In this document: piece by piece, positions 47,673 through 61,000 of the stretch
How positions within the stretch are numbered: position 1 is the stretch's first letter
How the letters are laid out: each line of letters begins with the position of its first letter
Source of the DNA: Dendrobium chrysotoxum
Lineage: Eukaryota > Streptophyta > Magnoliopsida > Asparagales > Orchidaceae
NCBI GenBank assembly: GCA_019925795.1
Contig: CM034300.1
Location: forward strand, 49,644,873 to 49,708,872
Direction of reading: 5' to 3'
Length of the DNA: 64,000 bases
Made by a program: the position numbers and the translations under genes
The notes under the pieces: generated by a model
Databases searched by the model: none
Told to the model about the DNA's origin: nothing
The model's input: the letters and a program-made list of their open reading frames with translations, nothing else

Positions 47673-48752
47673 CTAGAAATATGAAGGACCCTCATCTGGA
47701 GGTGGTGGTGGAGCAGTGAACATAGCAAAATAGCTATTTATCGTGGCAATATTAGTGTTCAATGATTCAAACTGATCTCGGATCCACCCTCTGTCTTCAT
47801 TATACCTATCATCCTGCTGCGTCAAGTGTGCCTCAATATCATCAAATCTTTGATCAAGATGATCAAAGTGCTGGACCATATTTTGATAAAAATCTTGATT
47901 GAGTCAAGGTGTAGGCGCAGGTGCAGGTGCTCGTTCTTCCTCAGAATCATCTCCAGAACCCTCTCTCCCAAAAAGAGGCATCGGTAAGGTACACAGGCAA
48001 CTCAGTAGGTCTATCAGGGTGGACTAAGTTGTACTTCTTCTCTAAGATGTAAGAAATTAAATGGCCAGTACAATATTTTTCTTCCAGTTGTTGCTAGGAT
48101 GCCCAATGTCAGTAAGAGAATACAAGTAGTCCATGATCAATTGGGCTTCATCTATAGGTTGACCAGTCATAATTAAATAGGTGACAGTTGAAAGGAGGGG
48201 TGTCATATTAACTTGATCTCGAGCTTTTGGGATAATGGAGGTTATAAGAACGTGCTGGATGATCCTTGCATTTTAGTTTAGGGTGTAAACTCTAGGTAAA
48301 TAACTTGGTTGGCTTACTCCCCTAAGAACTTGATTAACTTCTGACCAATCATAATTGACGCTGAAGATCAGGGTGTGCGTTCTAATCCCTAGGGTTCTAA
48401 GGTGATGGAAAGTCCCAAAATCCTCCTTAGTAATCTCTACTCTCTGTTTCAGAACATAGGATGTGATCCTTGCGTGATCATGGTTTATCTTCATGTTTAC
48501 GAGGAAAACATGAAAGGCATCTTTATTTTAGGCATGAATGAGGGTTAGGATGAACGAAAATTGGGTAGAGTCCAAAAGTGGCATTAAAACAAAGTGGATG
48601 CTCTCTTGCATTAAGAGACGTGAGGGCACGATGTTGGATGCACTAAACCTAAGGTATGCTTCCACATTTTGTTGAGACAAAAAGTTGTCATCCCAATCCT
48701 GTCTGAAGGACGATCGTCTAGCATGTCGTAATCGCTTGCTGCTGCCAAACAT
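47673..48752 (-). pseudogene. Element G ORF3 (broken)
   Basis: ATG 48752, MFGSSKRLRHARRS. Basic/Ser-rich N-terminus, then the globular block homologous to the nest's ORF3 (both have LLDST/LFDST...LTL, then VNYDWSEVN against TNDYDWTSVN, then LRGVSQ against LRNVPS). A damaged middle (47890-48265) is followed by an acidic stretch, a helix-forming segment with HFDHLDQRFDDIEAHL (about 47820-47870), and a PPPPP C-terminus. Several stops and at least one frameshift. Diverged yet co-linear, which argues that ORF3 was under selection before both subfamilies decayed. Confidence 0.72.
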
Positions 48753-49489
48753 CTCTAATTTGTGGCTTTGAAGAGTTTGAAATGGAAGTGAAAAGAATGA
48801 AAACTACCCTTCTATATAAAGAAAAAATGATCAATCGTACAGCATGAAAAATTTTTGTACTGGATGAAATAAATTTCATACGGAATGAAAAATATTTCGT
48901 ACGTATGGAAGAAAATGGACAAAAATGAAATAGCTTTTTGAAACTTGCCCTTCTTGATGCATCCTTTCATACAAGCTTTTTGACTACCTGAGTATACAGA
49001 GGATCATGAGTTCATCCTGGATGATCAAAATATTAAAGATCATTTTGATGATAGTTGGCTTCATCCTTATCCAAAAATGACAACAATGATCGTACATACA
49101 AATGATACGTTTGTACGTATGATCAGTAATAACTACTTAAAATTGTAAACCCATCCCTATTCATATAGACGAACTTGTATATATCATACAGTACGATGAT
49201 GTCATTATCCAGTACGAACAATTATAAAAATATTATTCCATCTCCTCAACTCTACAAATTTCTATGCACCTGTTACAGAATTCGTATTGTACGAAATAAT
49301 TTCGTACAGTACGAATAGAACATATAAAAACTAGTGCATGATAACCTCAAAAACTTTTCAATAGCCGACACACATAAAATTTTTATTTATATATATTTTT
49401 TAAATAATAAAAGGATAGAGCGACTATATTCAAAGAAACAAAATAATCAACCTATATTACACATACTCTTGAAATAAACAAACATATAG
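48753..49489 (-). promoter_or_regulatory. Pol-ORF3 spacer of element G: palindromes plus TATA
   Basis: On the minus strand, GTACGA palindromes and half-sites span about 49325-48830. TTTATATAGA is at 48811-48820, 68 bases before the ORF3 ATG. The layout matches the nest's spacer although the sequence is strongly diverged. Confidence 0.6.
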
Positions 49490-52400
49490 TCACACATAAA
49501 AACAAATTTGTAGAATTTTCAAATATGTATTAAGATCAATCACACCTAGACTTATCCTTAAAATACTAAATGTGTTTAAAGCTAGTGGTTTTGTGAAAAT
49601 ATCTGCAAGTTGATCCTTAATAGCAACATGATGTAATTCAATTTTCCCTTTTACTATATGATCACTTATAAAATTATGTCTTATATCAATATGCTTGGTT
49701 CTAGAATGTTGAATAGGATTCTTTGAAATGCATATGGTACTAGTATTATCACAAAATATTAGAATTGTGCCAAAAGAAAATCTTAAGTCAATTAACTATT
49801 GTTTTAACCAAAGTACTTGTGCAACACAGCTTCCAAAGGCAATATATTCAGCTTCTGCAGTTGAAAGAGCTACTGAGTTCTATTTTCTACTAGACCAAGA
49901 AACTAAGGAGCTTCCTATGAATTGATAAGATCCAAAAGTACTTTTTCAATCAACCCTACAACTGGAAAAATTTGAATCAGAGTATCCAACAATTTCAAAT
50001 GCAATGTTATTCTTGGGATACCAAATTCCTAGGTTTTGAGTCCCCATAATATATCTCATAATTCTCTTAACTGTAGTCAGATGTGATTCTTTTGGAATGG
50101 CTTGAAATCTAGCACACAAATAAATACTAAATATGATATCCGGTCTGCTAGCTCTAAAGTAAAGCAAAGATCCAATAATCCCTCTAAACTTCTTTTGATC
50201 AACTGATTTTCCTTTAGGATCCTTATCTAACTGCACTGAGGAACTCATGGGTGTATTCACTGGTTTAGCCTTATCCATTTCATATTTCTTAAGGATGTCC
50301 TTAACATACTTTGACTTGCTCAGAAATGTTCCATCCTCATCCTACTTAATGCTAAACCCTAAAAAGTAACTCAAATCTCAAATTAAGCTCATCTCAAATT
50401 CCTTACTCATTATTTTTGAAATTTCATCACAAAGATTTATATCGATTGATCCAAATATGATATCATCCACATAATTTTGAACAATGAGTATTTTATCTCC
50501 TACTCTTTTTATAAACAGAGTGGTGTCCACACTCCCTTTTACAAATGATCGTTCACATAGGAAAGTGCTTAGCCTTTCATACCAAACTCTAGGTGTCTGT
50601 TTAAGTCCATATAATGCCTTTTTTAATTTGAAAACATGATTAGGAAATTATGCATTTTCAAAACCTAGAGGTTGCTCAACATAAAGATCCTCTTTTATTA
50701 TCCCATTTAGAAAGGCACTCTTTACATCCATTTGATACAACTTAAAACTTTTAAAATAAGCATAGGCTAAAAGTACTCTAACTGCCTCAAGTCTGGCTAC
50801 TGGGGCAAAAGTCTACTCAAAATCAATTCCCTCAATTTGATTATACCCCTTAGCCACTAACCTTGATTTATTCATTACAATTACTCCAGAATCATTCATC
50901 TTATTTTTAAATACCCACTTTGTCCCAACAATACTTTAATTTTTTAGTCTTTCTACCAATTCCTAAACATCATTTCTAGCAAATTGATTCAACTCATCAT
51001 GCATAGCTAGAATCCAAAACTCATGCAAAAGTGCTTGATTTACACTAGTGGATTCAATCATTGAAATAAAAGCAGAGTGATTCACTTCTTTTCTCAATCC
51101 ATGCTTAGTTATAACTCCTTCACTTGGGTCTCCTAAAATCAACTCCTTAGGATGACTCTTGGGAAAATTCCAATCTCCATGCAATGGGTTTTCTTCTTCA
51201 TTTTCAATCCCCTCTTCCACTTTTTCATTTTCAAGTCCTTGGATTATTTCCTCAACTTCATCTTCATCCAATCTAGACCCTCCAGTATTATCAGATTCAT
51301 CAAAAATAACATGAGTGGTCTCCTCAACTACCAATGTCCTTTTATTAAAAACTCTATAGGATTTTCCAACACTTGAGTATCCTAGAAAAATTCCTTCATC
51401 AGATTTAAGATCAAATTTTTCTAAGAGAATTTTTTCGTTATTATGTATAAATACTTTACACCCAAAAATATATATATGTGAGAGTTTAGGATTTCTACCT
51501 TTAAGAAGTTCATAGGGTGTCTTATTTAATTTTGGTCAAATGTTCACCATATTCAATACATAGCATGCGGTACTAACTACTTCTGACCAAAAATATCTTG
51601 GAAGTGAATATTCGTCCAACATGGCACGAGCAGCTTCAATCAATGTCCTATTATTTCTCTCAAATACTCCATTCTGCTGAGGTGTCCTAGAAGCTAAGAA
51701 GTTATGGTCTATTCCATGAGATTTACAAAAATCATCAAATAATTTATTTTTAAATTCTCCCCCATAATCACTTTGGATTGTAATAATTTCATATCCTAGT
51801 TTTCTCTGAATCTAAGTGACGAGTCTCTAAACTCCTCAAATGATTCACTGTTATGATTTAAAAATGTAATCTATATGAATCTTAAGTAATCATCCATAAT
51901 TACATACCCAAACCTTTTTCCTCCTAGACTTAAAGTACTAACGGGTCTAAAGAGATCCATATAAAGAATTTCTAAGGGCTTGCTAGTTTTAACTTCCTTA
52001 ATTGAATTGAAGGAGGATTTGACTTGTTTTCCTAGTTGACATGCATCACATAAGTGATCTTTAGTGAAGTCTAATTTGGGTTTTCCTCTAACTAAATCCT
52101 TTTGGGTGATTTTCCTAAGATTTATCATGCTAGCGTGACAAAGTCTTCTATGCCATAACCATGATTCATCAGATACAATTTTCAAATAAAAAGCAGTAGA
52201 AGATTTTACAGAATTTAATTCAAGCATGTATACATTATTTACTCTATCACCATTCAACACAATAATTCTATTTTGACTAATAACACAGCTAGTAGGCAAA
52301 AATTTTATATGATAACCTTTATCGCATAATTGACTTATGCTCAATAGATTGTATTTTAAGCCTTCTACTAACAGAACATTTTCAATCAAAAAATTCTTAG

Positions 52401-52586
52401 AATTTCTAATCATACCTATACCTACCACTCTCTTGGTGGTATTGTCTCTAAGTGTAACCTCACCTCCATTCCTTGCTTCCAACGATATGAATTAATTAGC
52501 ATCTCCAGTCATATGCTTTGAATAGCCACTATCTAGGTACCAAATACTCTCACAAGGTCTTGTGTGAGAGCGTTTCTACAAGAATA
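49490..52586 (-). pseudogene. pol: Element G pol (broken)
   Basis: Protease YLDSGYSKHMTGD near 52500-52545, DSG intact. Integrase zinc domain and DDE core lie within 51871-52482 (HRRLCHA, then CDACQLGK, then YMDLF) and on to 51500. The RT region runs from about 50960 down with YVDD at 50462-50473. RNase H reads through 49946-50278 to about 49500 (GVIDLN). The stop is at about 49490. Frameshifts and stops break it into about six pieces. Pol is in the -1 frame relative to gag, as in element A. Confidence 0.9.
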
Positions 52587-53202
52587 TCAAGGGTTAGTCC
52601 TGGGAGCCCAAACAAGTTTAGGTTCACCTCTTGGCAATTTTAAACCAGATGCATGTGTGATATGCTGTGATTTATGCACCTTAGGTCTCCATACTAAATG
52701 TATTCTATGATGAATAGTACAAGTGTGGGAAATATGCCCAATCATACCACAAGAAAAACTTTTTACTCCAGGAAAAGGATTTATCAATCTATACGCACTA
52801 TAAGATCTTCTCCTAGATTTTGAACTAGTGGTCTTGTGGTAAGACTTGTGAAAATCTTCAAGTTTGGGTGGAATCCTATTTTCCTCAAGTACTTTCACTT
52901 AACTTCAAGATAAGAGTTAGCACTTTCTAGAATCAAATTTTTAATCTTCAAGTTATGCTCTCTACTATCCGATTCATTCAAAAAAGTTTTGAAATTATTT
53001 TCAAGTTCAGTGTGTGATGATTTTAGAAGTTCATGCGATTTGTTCAAATCATCATATTCATCCAACATAGTCATGTGGTTCCTATCAATTAATGCATGGT
53101 CTTTCCAAAGGATTTCAAATTCATTTTGTAATTCTAAGTAATCCAAATTCAATTTTGCATGTAGTTTCTTTAGACTCCTATATGCAGAATGAATGCACTT
53201 AG
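52587..53202 (-). pseudogene. gag: Element G gag, 3' part
   Basis: Coiled-coil-like segment (52895-53152) and second knuckle, whose first Cys is Ser (SFSCGMIGHISHTC). A stop precedes 52898. Ends APRTNP-TGA at 52587-52589, the conserved gag terminus. Contiguous with the 55062-56197 part before H inserted. Confidence 0.88.
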
Positions 53203-55056
53203 TGAAAGTTTGATAGGGATGTTAAGCCCTTGTGAACTAGTCCCGAGGCTAACCAAGAGGGGGGGTGAATTGGTAGTTTTAAAAATTTGAGAGAAAAATA
53301 ACGATTTAAAAAATCTTTTTGAATGTTTTAAAACTTTTACAGTTATGCAATGTTACATAGATGTTTAACAATAAAAGAATAATACTCACAATCACACAAT
53401 CATTAACAGGAAAATAAATGCAAAAAATTATTAGAAAGAACACACCAAATTTTAAAGTGGTTCGGTCAACTTGACCTATGTCCACTCCCCGGAGCCTCCC
53501 CTTCGGGTATTACACTAACACTGAGTGACTCTCCTTCTGCTCCCACAGCAAGGCAGAGAAGCCTGTACAAAAACTCCTTTCCACCAAACTAGTGAGGCAG
53601 AGAACCTAAACTCCTTTCGCTTCCTTCTGAAGCAGGCAGAGAACCTAGACTCCTTTCGCTTCCTCCTGAAGCAGGAAGAGAACATGGACTCCTTTCGCTT
53701 CCTCCTGAAGCAAGCAGAGAACCTGGATCTTCTTGCGAACGATCCTCCCATAGAGACACCGACAAGACAAGAGATGACAAATGGAGAAGACGACTCAGAT
53801 CCTTGCTTGGAGCAACCTTTGTGAATCCCTCACAAACTCCCCCTCATAAGATCCTCTCTCTCTCCCATGCTCTCTCTCTCTCTCTCTCTCTCAAGGTTTT
53901 CTTTGGAAAGGAAAGTGCCAAAAGATTTTTCTTATTGAAAGAAAAAGATCTTTTATATGAGTGCTCAAAAATTGCCCTAAATCTCAACTAGTCGTCAAAG
54001 ATCATCCAGTATGATCGATCGATTGTCCTGTACGATCAGTTCAAAATCACATGTATCAGCCTGGATGATCTGGTTCCTCTAGATGATTAGTAGACAAAAT
54101 TTGATCATATTGTCCCGTACAATTCTATGATCGTCCAGGACGATTAGTGTAAATCAAGAATTTTTTCCAGAAGATAGCTCTTGTTATCTAAGGGAACTTA
54201 TGCTGGATGATCTCAAAATGACTTGATCGTCTAGGATGATCCGTACATCATCCTGTACGATTAGTTCAAAAATGATAAAATTGTCCTACACATCGCTGTA
54301 TTCGTACTGCCAAAACTTCCTGGACGATCTTAAAATGACTTGATCATCTAGGACAATATCGTGATTATTCCGTACGATTAGTTCAAAACTGGAAATATCA
54401 TCCTACACACAGCTCTAGTCGTCCAGGTGAAGTGCACTGGACGGTCAGTATTTTGCATGTATCATCCAGGATGATCTTGCGATCATTCGGTATGATATGA
54501 TCATACCAATCATATATTAATTGCTTTCCTTAATTACCAGACTAATTTAGACATGATTGTAAAGGATCATCCAGGATGATACACGTATCATTTGGGATGA
54601 TCAGACCAAATATCTAAAAATAAAAACTTGTCTAACTTAATCTGGCGGCTAAGAATTTTTTATTTGAGTCTATCATCCTGTACAATCATAGGATCGTTCA
54701 GGATGATCTGCTTAATCAGACTGACTTAATATGGATGCCCTAATTAGGGTTTCTATTTTCACTAAATCATCCAGGATGATGTGAATATCATCCAGGATGA
54801 TCTGAACAAAAAATGAATAGAAACTCTAATTCACTAAAAATCTCCCCCTGAGTGTGTGTGTGCAAGGTTACTTAGCTAGGGGATCCTTTACATTACATTT
54901 GACTCAATAAAGATGAAAATAGTACATTGGACCTGAATTACAAAATAGCTTGAACTTGCAATTATTCCTACGGACCTGAAAGGTTAGACAATCAACAAGA
55001 AACATAAATGTTTGCTATCATCAAAATCATAGTCCTTGAAACCCAGATTTGTAACA
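53203..55056 (-). mobile_element. Solo LTR H inside element G gag
   Basis: TGTTACAAATC...AAACTTTCA, 1854 bp, flanked by CTTAG (53198-53202) and CTCAG (55057-55061) and by gag on both sides. No internal sequence: the product of LTR-LTR recombination. ATCATCC-type palindromes at about 54000-54810; TATA-like CATATAAAAG at 53950-53959; leader repeats at about 53585-53735. Confidence 0.93.
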
Positions 55057-55061
55057 CTCAG

Positions 55062-56197
55062 AAACTTCAAATAATTCATCATAACTTAAGTCACATACCT
55101 CCTCTTGATCCGAATGATCAACATTATCAGCCATCAAGCATAAATTCATGACTTTCACTTTAGGAGCTATTTCTAAGGAATCTGAAGCTGAGTGTGCACA
55201 AAATGGTCGTTGTAGTCTCTTCTTGCCCCTTCTATCATTGGGTTTCTCCTCAGCTTTCTCCTTGCTAGGATTGGCTTTGAGATTAGGGCAATCAGTCTTT
55301 ATATGTCCTGGCTTCCTGCACTCATAGCAAATTACATCATTAGAAGCCTTAGCATTTTTATGGAACTTACCATTATTCTATTATTGGCGTCTCCTCTGCT
55401 TCCTTCTTAGGAAACTTTTGAACTACCTTGTCATTAAGGCAATATCCTCTTAATCCTCAGGCAGGGACTGATCACTTCTGAGTCATCTACTTTCAGTGCA
55501 ATGTTCTTTTCTTTCTATCTATCACCTGCATCAATCTATCGTTGAGTCACTCCTTGCTCGTAATCAATTAGTGATCCAAGCAGATTATCAATAGAGTAAA
55601 TATTTAAGTCTTTCAACTCTATTATAGCAGTAATCTTTATATCATAGGTATTAGGAAAACAACATAATATCTTTTTTATTTTTTCAGAATTGGTTAGTTC
55701 CCTACCTAAAGCATGCAATAAAGTTATTATCTGTGTAAAATGAGTATACATGTCAAAGATTGATTCATTTGGTTTCATGCAAAAAAGTTTATAATCATGC
55801 AGTAGAATGTTCAATAAAGATTATTTCACTTCATTAGTTCCTTCATATGTAATGCAAAGCCTATCCCAAATCTCTTTTCTAGATTTATAAGTAGAAACAC
55901 GCATGTAGTCTTTTGATTTCAGTGCATAAAATAAATTATTTAAATACTTAGCATTTAATTGAGCTAATTCACATTCTTCTACAGTCCAATCAGTAAACGG
56001 TGTTTGAATTTTAATTCCATCTATAAGTTTAGTAGGTGCACTGTAACCTTCCTGTACTAAAACCCACATGCGATTGTCAAGTGATTACAGAAAGTAGATA
56101 TGCGAGCTTTCCAAAAGTCAAAAGGGATGTTATCAAACAATGGAGGTCTAGTGATCGAATAACCCTCAGGTGTGTTTCGGTTTCCAAAATTAGCCAT
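55062..56197 (-). pseudogene. gag: Element G gag, 5' part
   Basis: ATG 56197 (MANFGNRNT). Open pieces at 55821-56069 and 55536-55814. First knuckle CYECRKPGHIKTDC at 55288-55329 intact. Followed by the acidic stretch ending near the H insertion. Frame changes near 56080, 55815 and 55390. Confidence 0.88.
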
Positions 56198-56240
56198 GAT
56201 TAAATTTCAAAATGTAATTTAAACAGTAATTTTTGAAATA

Positions 56241-56252
56241 GGCTCTCATACC
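56241..56252 (-). promoter_or_regulatory. Primer-binding site, element G
   Basis: TGGTATGAGAGC on the minus strand, one mismatch, two bases from the LTR. Confidence 0.88.
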
Positions 56253-56254
56253 AC

Positions 56255-58009
56255 TTGAAAGTGCGAATAGGTTGTTAGACCTATTAATTATGTTCCTAGG
56301 CTAACTAAGTGGGGGGTGAATTAGTTCTCTAAAAATCTCTTGGATATTTTAAAATCCCTTTTTAATGAAAAACTTTACATATATCGTATAATATAAATAT
56401 GTTTGTATAGTACGAATATGTATAAAAATTTTAATTTTTTAACCACAGAAAAATAAAGTGCAACACAGAAATTAAAAATGTAGTAAATAAATACAAGAAT
56501 AAAAAACACTAGATTTTATAATGGTTCGGTCAAACACGACCTTCATCTAATCCCTAGAGACTCCTTCTCTAGGTATTGCACTAAATCTAAGTGACTCTCC
56601 TTTTGCCCCCACAACAAGATAGAGAAGCCCTTACAAACTCTCTTTCACCAAACCCCAGTGTAGTAGAGAACCATCATCCTTTCTCACCCACCTGGTGAAG
56701 GCAGAGAATTGTCATCCTTTTTCACCCTCCTAGTGAAGGTAGAGAACCTACCGTCGTTTCTCACCCTCCTAGTGATGGCAGAGTACCAAGCATCCTTTTT
56801 TACCCTTCTGATGATGGCAGAGTACCAATCATCCTTTTTCACCCTCCTAGTAATGGCAGAGAACTAGACTCTTCTTCAAAGATCTTCTCTCAAGAGTCTT
56901 CAATGAGATAGGGAAGAGCCTTAAAGTACAAACAATGAGATCCTCACCTTTGGGCAACCTTATAAATCCCCTCATAGTTTCCTCTTCAAAGATCTCACCA
57001 CACTCACTCCCAAACACTCTCTCTAATCACTCTCCCTTCCACTTTCAAGAAAAAATCTGAAGAAGATTAGTAGGATAGTCCGCTTTTAGGAATCTTTTAT
57101 ACAAAGCACAAGAAAAATCATCCAAAAAGTAAAAATCTCAAGTTTGACACAGTCAGATCATACTGTACGATCAACCTTTATATGTACGAATAGTTCAAAT
57201 TATTGAACAGTTTATCCCGTATGATTCTGTATGAAGCAATGAACCCCAGTTTTCGTACTCTGGAAAATGATATACGAACTCAAAACATACTGTACGAATA
57301 GTTCAAAAATGAACAGTTCATCCCGTACGATCCTATACGAACCAATGAAACCCAATTTTTGTACTTTTGAAATTGATATAAGAAACCCATTTGTACCGTA
57401 CAAACAATTCAAAAAATTGAAAAGTTTGTCCCGTACGATCCAGTACAAACCATGTAAGCTCCCATTTCGTACTCTAGAAAATGATATATGAAGACTATTC
57501 GTACTGTACGATCAGTTCAAAAAATTGAACAGTTCATCCCTTACGATCCAGTACGAACCATGTAAACTCCCATTTCATACTCTGGAAAATGATATATGAA
57601 AATATTTCATACTGTACGAATTTACTTAGAAAATTTTTAAACCAGACAGGTTCGTATCAGAGGAGAAATAGCACAAATCGTCCCGTATGATTCAACATCA
57701 TACATTATGATTAGTTTTTAAAAAAATTACATTTTGTCGCACTCCGCTAGTGTGTGTGTACAATCACATCACTCAGACTCAAGAAAAGAAAGAAATATAG
57801 ACTCCAAGGCTAATAACTTCCAATTCAATAAATTTGAAGTCTTCCACTTTAGGGAATGTGATTTTCATGAACTAAAATGTTAATACACACAAAATAAAAT
57901 TTCCAGCATTTGTTAGGAGAAATAATAAACAAAAAATAAAATTTTGTAATCCTCAAAAACTCACAGCAAAAACTTTACTTGAAGAAACAAAATTGCACCA
58001 ATCTCAACA
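56255..58009 (-). mobile_element. Element G 5' LTR
   Basis: 1755 bp, same structure as the 3' LTR: palindromes at about 57155-57725, TATA-like at 57094-57102, five leader repeats at 56650-56865. Confidence 0.92.
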
Positions 58010-58014
58010 GTTCG
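58010..58014. repeat. Target-site duplication GTTCG, right copy (element G)
   Basis: Pairs with GTTTG at 44608-44612. Confidence 0.8.
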
Positions 58015-61000
58015 CTGGCGGGATCACCCTAATCTGGCTGGAGAGGCTTCATAACTATGAAATTATGTGGAGGGTTGAAGATGAAATCTCAGTCGTCAAT
58101 CTTAGTCAATGGTTCAGATTAAATCCCATGGTTTCGGAGCCACTTGAACACATCTGTCTGATTGATGATCCAACAGTTGTGGTTAATCCTGTCGTTATCC
58201 AGTTAGCACTAATGATTGGTCATCTAATCAGAGTGTGTTGTGCGTAAAGCAGACTGCTGACTATGTAATTTTGGGACTTAAAATTCCAGAAATTCTATGG
58301 AACTTTGAAAAATCATATCTCCCTCCAAACCTGACCAAATTAGGTGTTCTTAGCCTCATAGAAAAGATCTCAAGGAGATCTTCAAATGCATTATGGTCCT
58401 AAGCCTTAATTATGACTGTGTTAGTCACAATTTCTAGTTGAATATTTATGGTATTTATGCATTTGTAAGCTTTCTTGATGACACCATGGCTTGAGACTTT
58501 GGGAGATTGAATTTGGGCATGTCTTTGACATGTCCAAATTTTATCTCCACTGTTTGAATCATTTAAGGGAATTTGGAGTTAAGGGTCACGGTTTGACCTT
58601 TGATTTTAAATTTCTCTTATGATCTATCCAATATGAATTAGGGTTTGAGACTTGGTGTGTTAATTATGATTAGTCTAAGGAGTTTAGAGCCACTAATTGC
58701 ACCCCCATCCATGCCTAGGGTAGTAACTTAGGAATTGTTTAAGGTGACCTAGTGGTTACATTGAGTGGCTTGATTATCCATCTTAGATAGGTCCATTTGA
58801 GCCCAAATTTTGGGAGATTGGACTTTAAGATCAGGTGATCTTATGGTTCAAAACTCACTAAATTTAGTGGTCATTTAGTCCACCAACTAGGAACCCCAAA
58901 ATCTCCCTTTAGATTTGACCTAGAACCCTAATTAATTCACTAAATTTTTTTATTAAATCCAAAAATTTCAAATAAGGTGTCTAATGTACCCTAATTAAAC
59001 CATCAACCCATGAAAAATAAAAGCCTTATCAGATGGCCTCTAATTTTATTTTAATTTAATTTCTCAGAAAAATTAATAATTAATTCAATTAATTAATTAA
59101 AAATATTTAAAAAATTCTAAAATTCCCCCAATTGCTTGGGAGCACCCCCCTTAGGCCATTTTTGACCTTCGGAGGTGATCTCAAGGGGTTTGGGGTTAAT
59201 TTGAATAAAAATAAAAAATTCCCTTAAATAAGGCAATTTTTAAAATCCCAAAAAATAACAAACTTTGAAAAATTCAATTTAATCAAACTCAAAGCCATTT
59301 AAATTTAATTAAAATATATTATTTTGTAAAAATATCAAAACCCCCAAATCAAGTCAAAGTGAAAAAGTCAACCCTCTGTTCAACCGTAGTTCAAATATAG
59401 GTTCAAACTTAAGAAAATCATAACTTTTTATGAAAACTTTAAATTGAGTAAAATAATAGTCTAATTACTCATATTAAGGTCTAATATCTTTTAAAATTTG
59501 AAACTTCCAAAATTAACCTTAATTTAAAAAGTCAACTTTGGAACCCTTAATTAATGCGATTAAAATAATTCTAATAATTCTAAAAGTTTAATAAGTTATT
59601 TAAAATTCCAAAAAACTCTAACTTAATTAATAAAACCCTTCAACGAACATTATAATACAAAAAAACACTTTAGAGATAAAATTTTTATAATGGACTACTC
59701 CGGGCTACGGGGCTAAGTGTCCTAAAAAGGCCTGATTTCTCGAGCCTAGTGGCAAAATGCCATAAATGGATTCAATGGAGTGGAAAACATTAGATCAAAC
59801 CACTTTTAATTATTTAACCAAACTAAAATCCTTAATCTAATTATATCAACCAAGTTTATAGGATGGACTACTCTGGGCTGCGGGGCTACATGTCCTTAAG
59901 AGGCCTGGTTACTTGAGCCTGGTGACACAACGTCATGAACTGGTTGATGAAAAATTTAAACTAAGTTAATATTAAAAAAATCAGTAGCTATTTAAATTAA
60001 TCAAAATTTATTAATCCTTTAAATTTTAACTAATTAAACCCATTTGATTAATCAACCTTTAAAATACATCTTAAACTAAAATTTAACGCACCAATACTTA
60101 GGCTCAAACATAAATTTATCCTTCGACCTTTAAGAAATTTAAGCATTAGATAACTTTAACAAATCACCCATTTTAGGATCTATCTCAGCCACACGACCAT
60201 CATCACACACTCTAGATGGTTTGTTAGGACAACAAACTCTAGTCTAGGCTAGGTTGATGTTTACTTTATCATTGTGTGCTAAGTTTTTTGAGATTTCATT
60301 TCATGTTCTGATTAAAATTATTTGATGTGTTTATTTAATTTTACTACAATCTATGAATTAAAGTGATGGGTGATAGTTTACCCCTAGGTTAGAATCATTC
60401 TGGTTGCTCATTATGTTTTTTATAGGTGACTATGCTCGTGTAGGGCAATAAAAGGGGCTAAAAATTTAATAATTATAAATGCTACATGTGCTTTAGCTAC
60501 TTAGCCCCTAAATAACTAAGAGCATGGCCAAGTGTGGCTGGTTTAAGTATATTAATTTTATTATATAATTACCTGGGATTGATTTAATATTTAAATCCTT
60601 AGGATAACCTTGTAAGAGAGTCTAAAATTTTCTTTTCAATATCAATGTAATTTATTTAATGTATTGAGTTTTGAAAGAGTCTTTGAGTTTGGGATACTTA
60701 TATACAAAATTGAATTCCAAAGAGGGAAGGATACCCCTCAGGGGGATAGTCCTTTTTCATTTAGAAGCTCATATTTGGATCATTCCACTACCCAAAGTGG
60801 AAAGAATAACCTCTCCATTAGGGGAAGAGTTTTCTTCTCCATTTGTGTATCCAGGTATGATGAATCCAAGGAACTGGAAGACAAGAAGGACTAGAAATTA
60901 AAGATGCAAGAGTATCCCACTCAAAGTCACTTGCGTTTGTCTTAGGATTAGAATCCAGGTTTATGGTTAGTGGTGCCCGACCACTTTTAATTTCTGTAAT

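Larger units (their letters stand above)
44613..58009 (-). mobile_element. Element G: Sirevirus with gag, pol and ORF3, interrupted by H
   Basis: Minus strand. 5' LTR 56255-58009, PBS, gag (split by solo LTR H), pol, promoter-like spacer, ORF3, 3' non-coding region, purine tract, 3' LTR 44613-46382, near-identical TSD. About 11.5 kb without H, at the long end for Sireviruses because it carries both ORF3 and the hairpin-array 3' region. It is a different subfamily from the nest, with much diverged proteins. Confidence 0.92.

Noticed and set aside
53525..53824. 99-codon repetitive ORF in H, and similar frames in other LTRs (e.g. 3926-4126, 34838-35050)
   Set aside because: Periodic translations of the 39-bp leader hairpin repeats, open on both strands; no conserved frame.
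57993..58247. 84-codon ORF
   Set aside because: Crosses the border between the G LTR and flanking DNA, so it arose by the insertion.
60664..60901. Two overlapping 76-codon ORFs
   Set aside because: Two frames of the same stretch open together in AT-rich repeat DNA, with no family signature.
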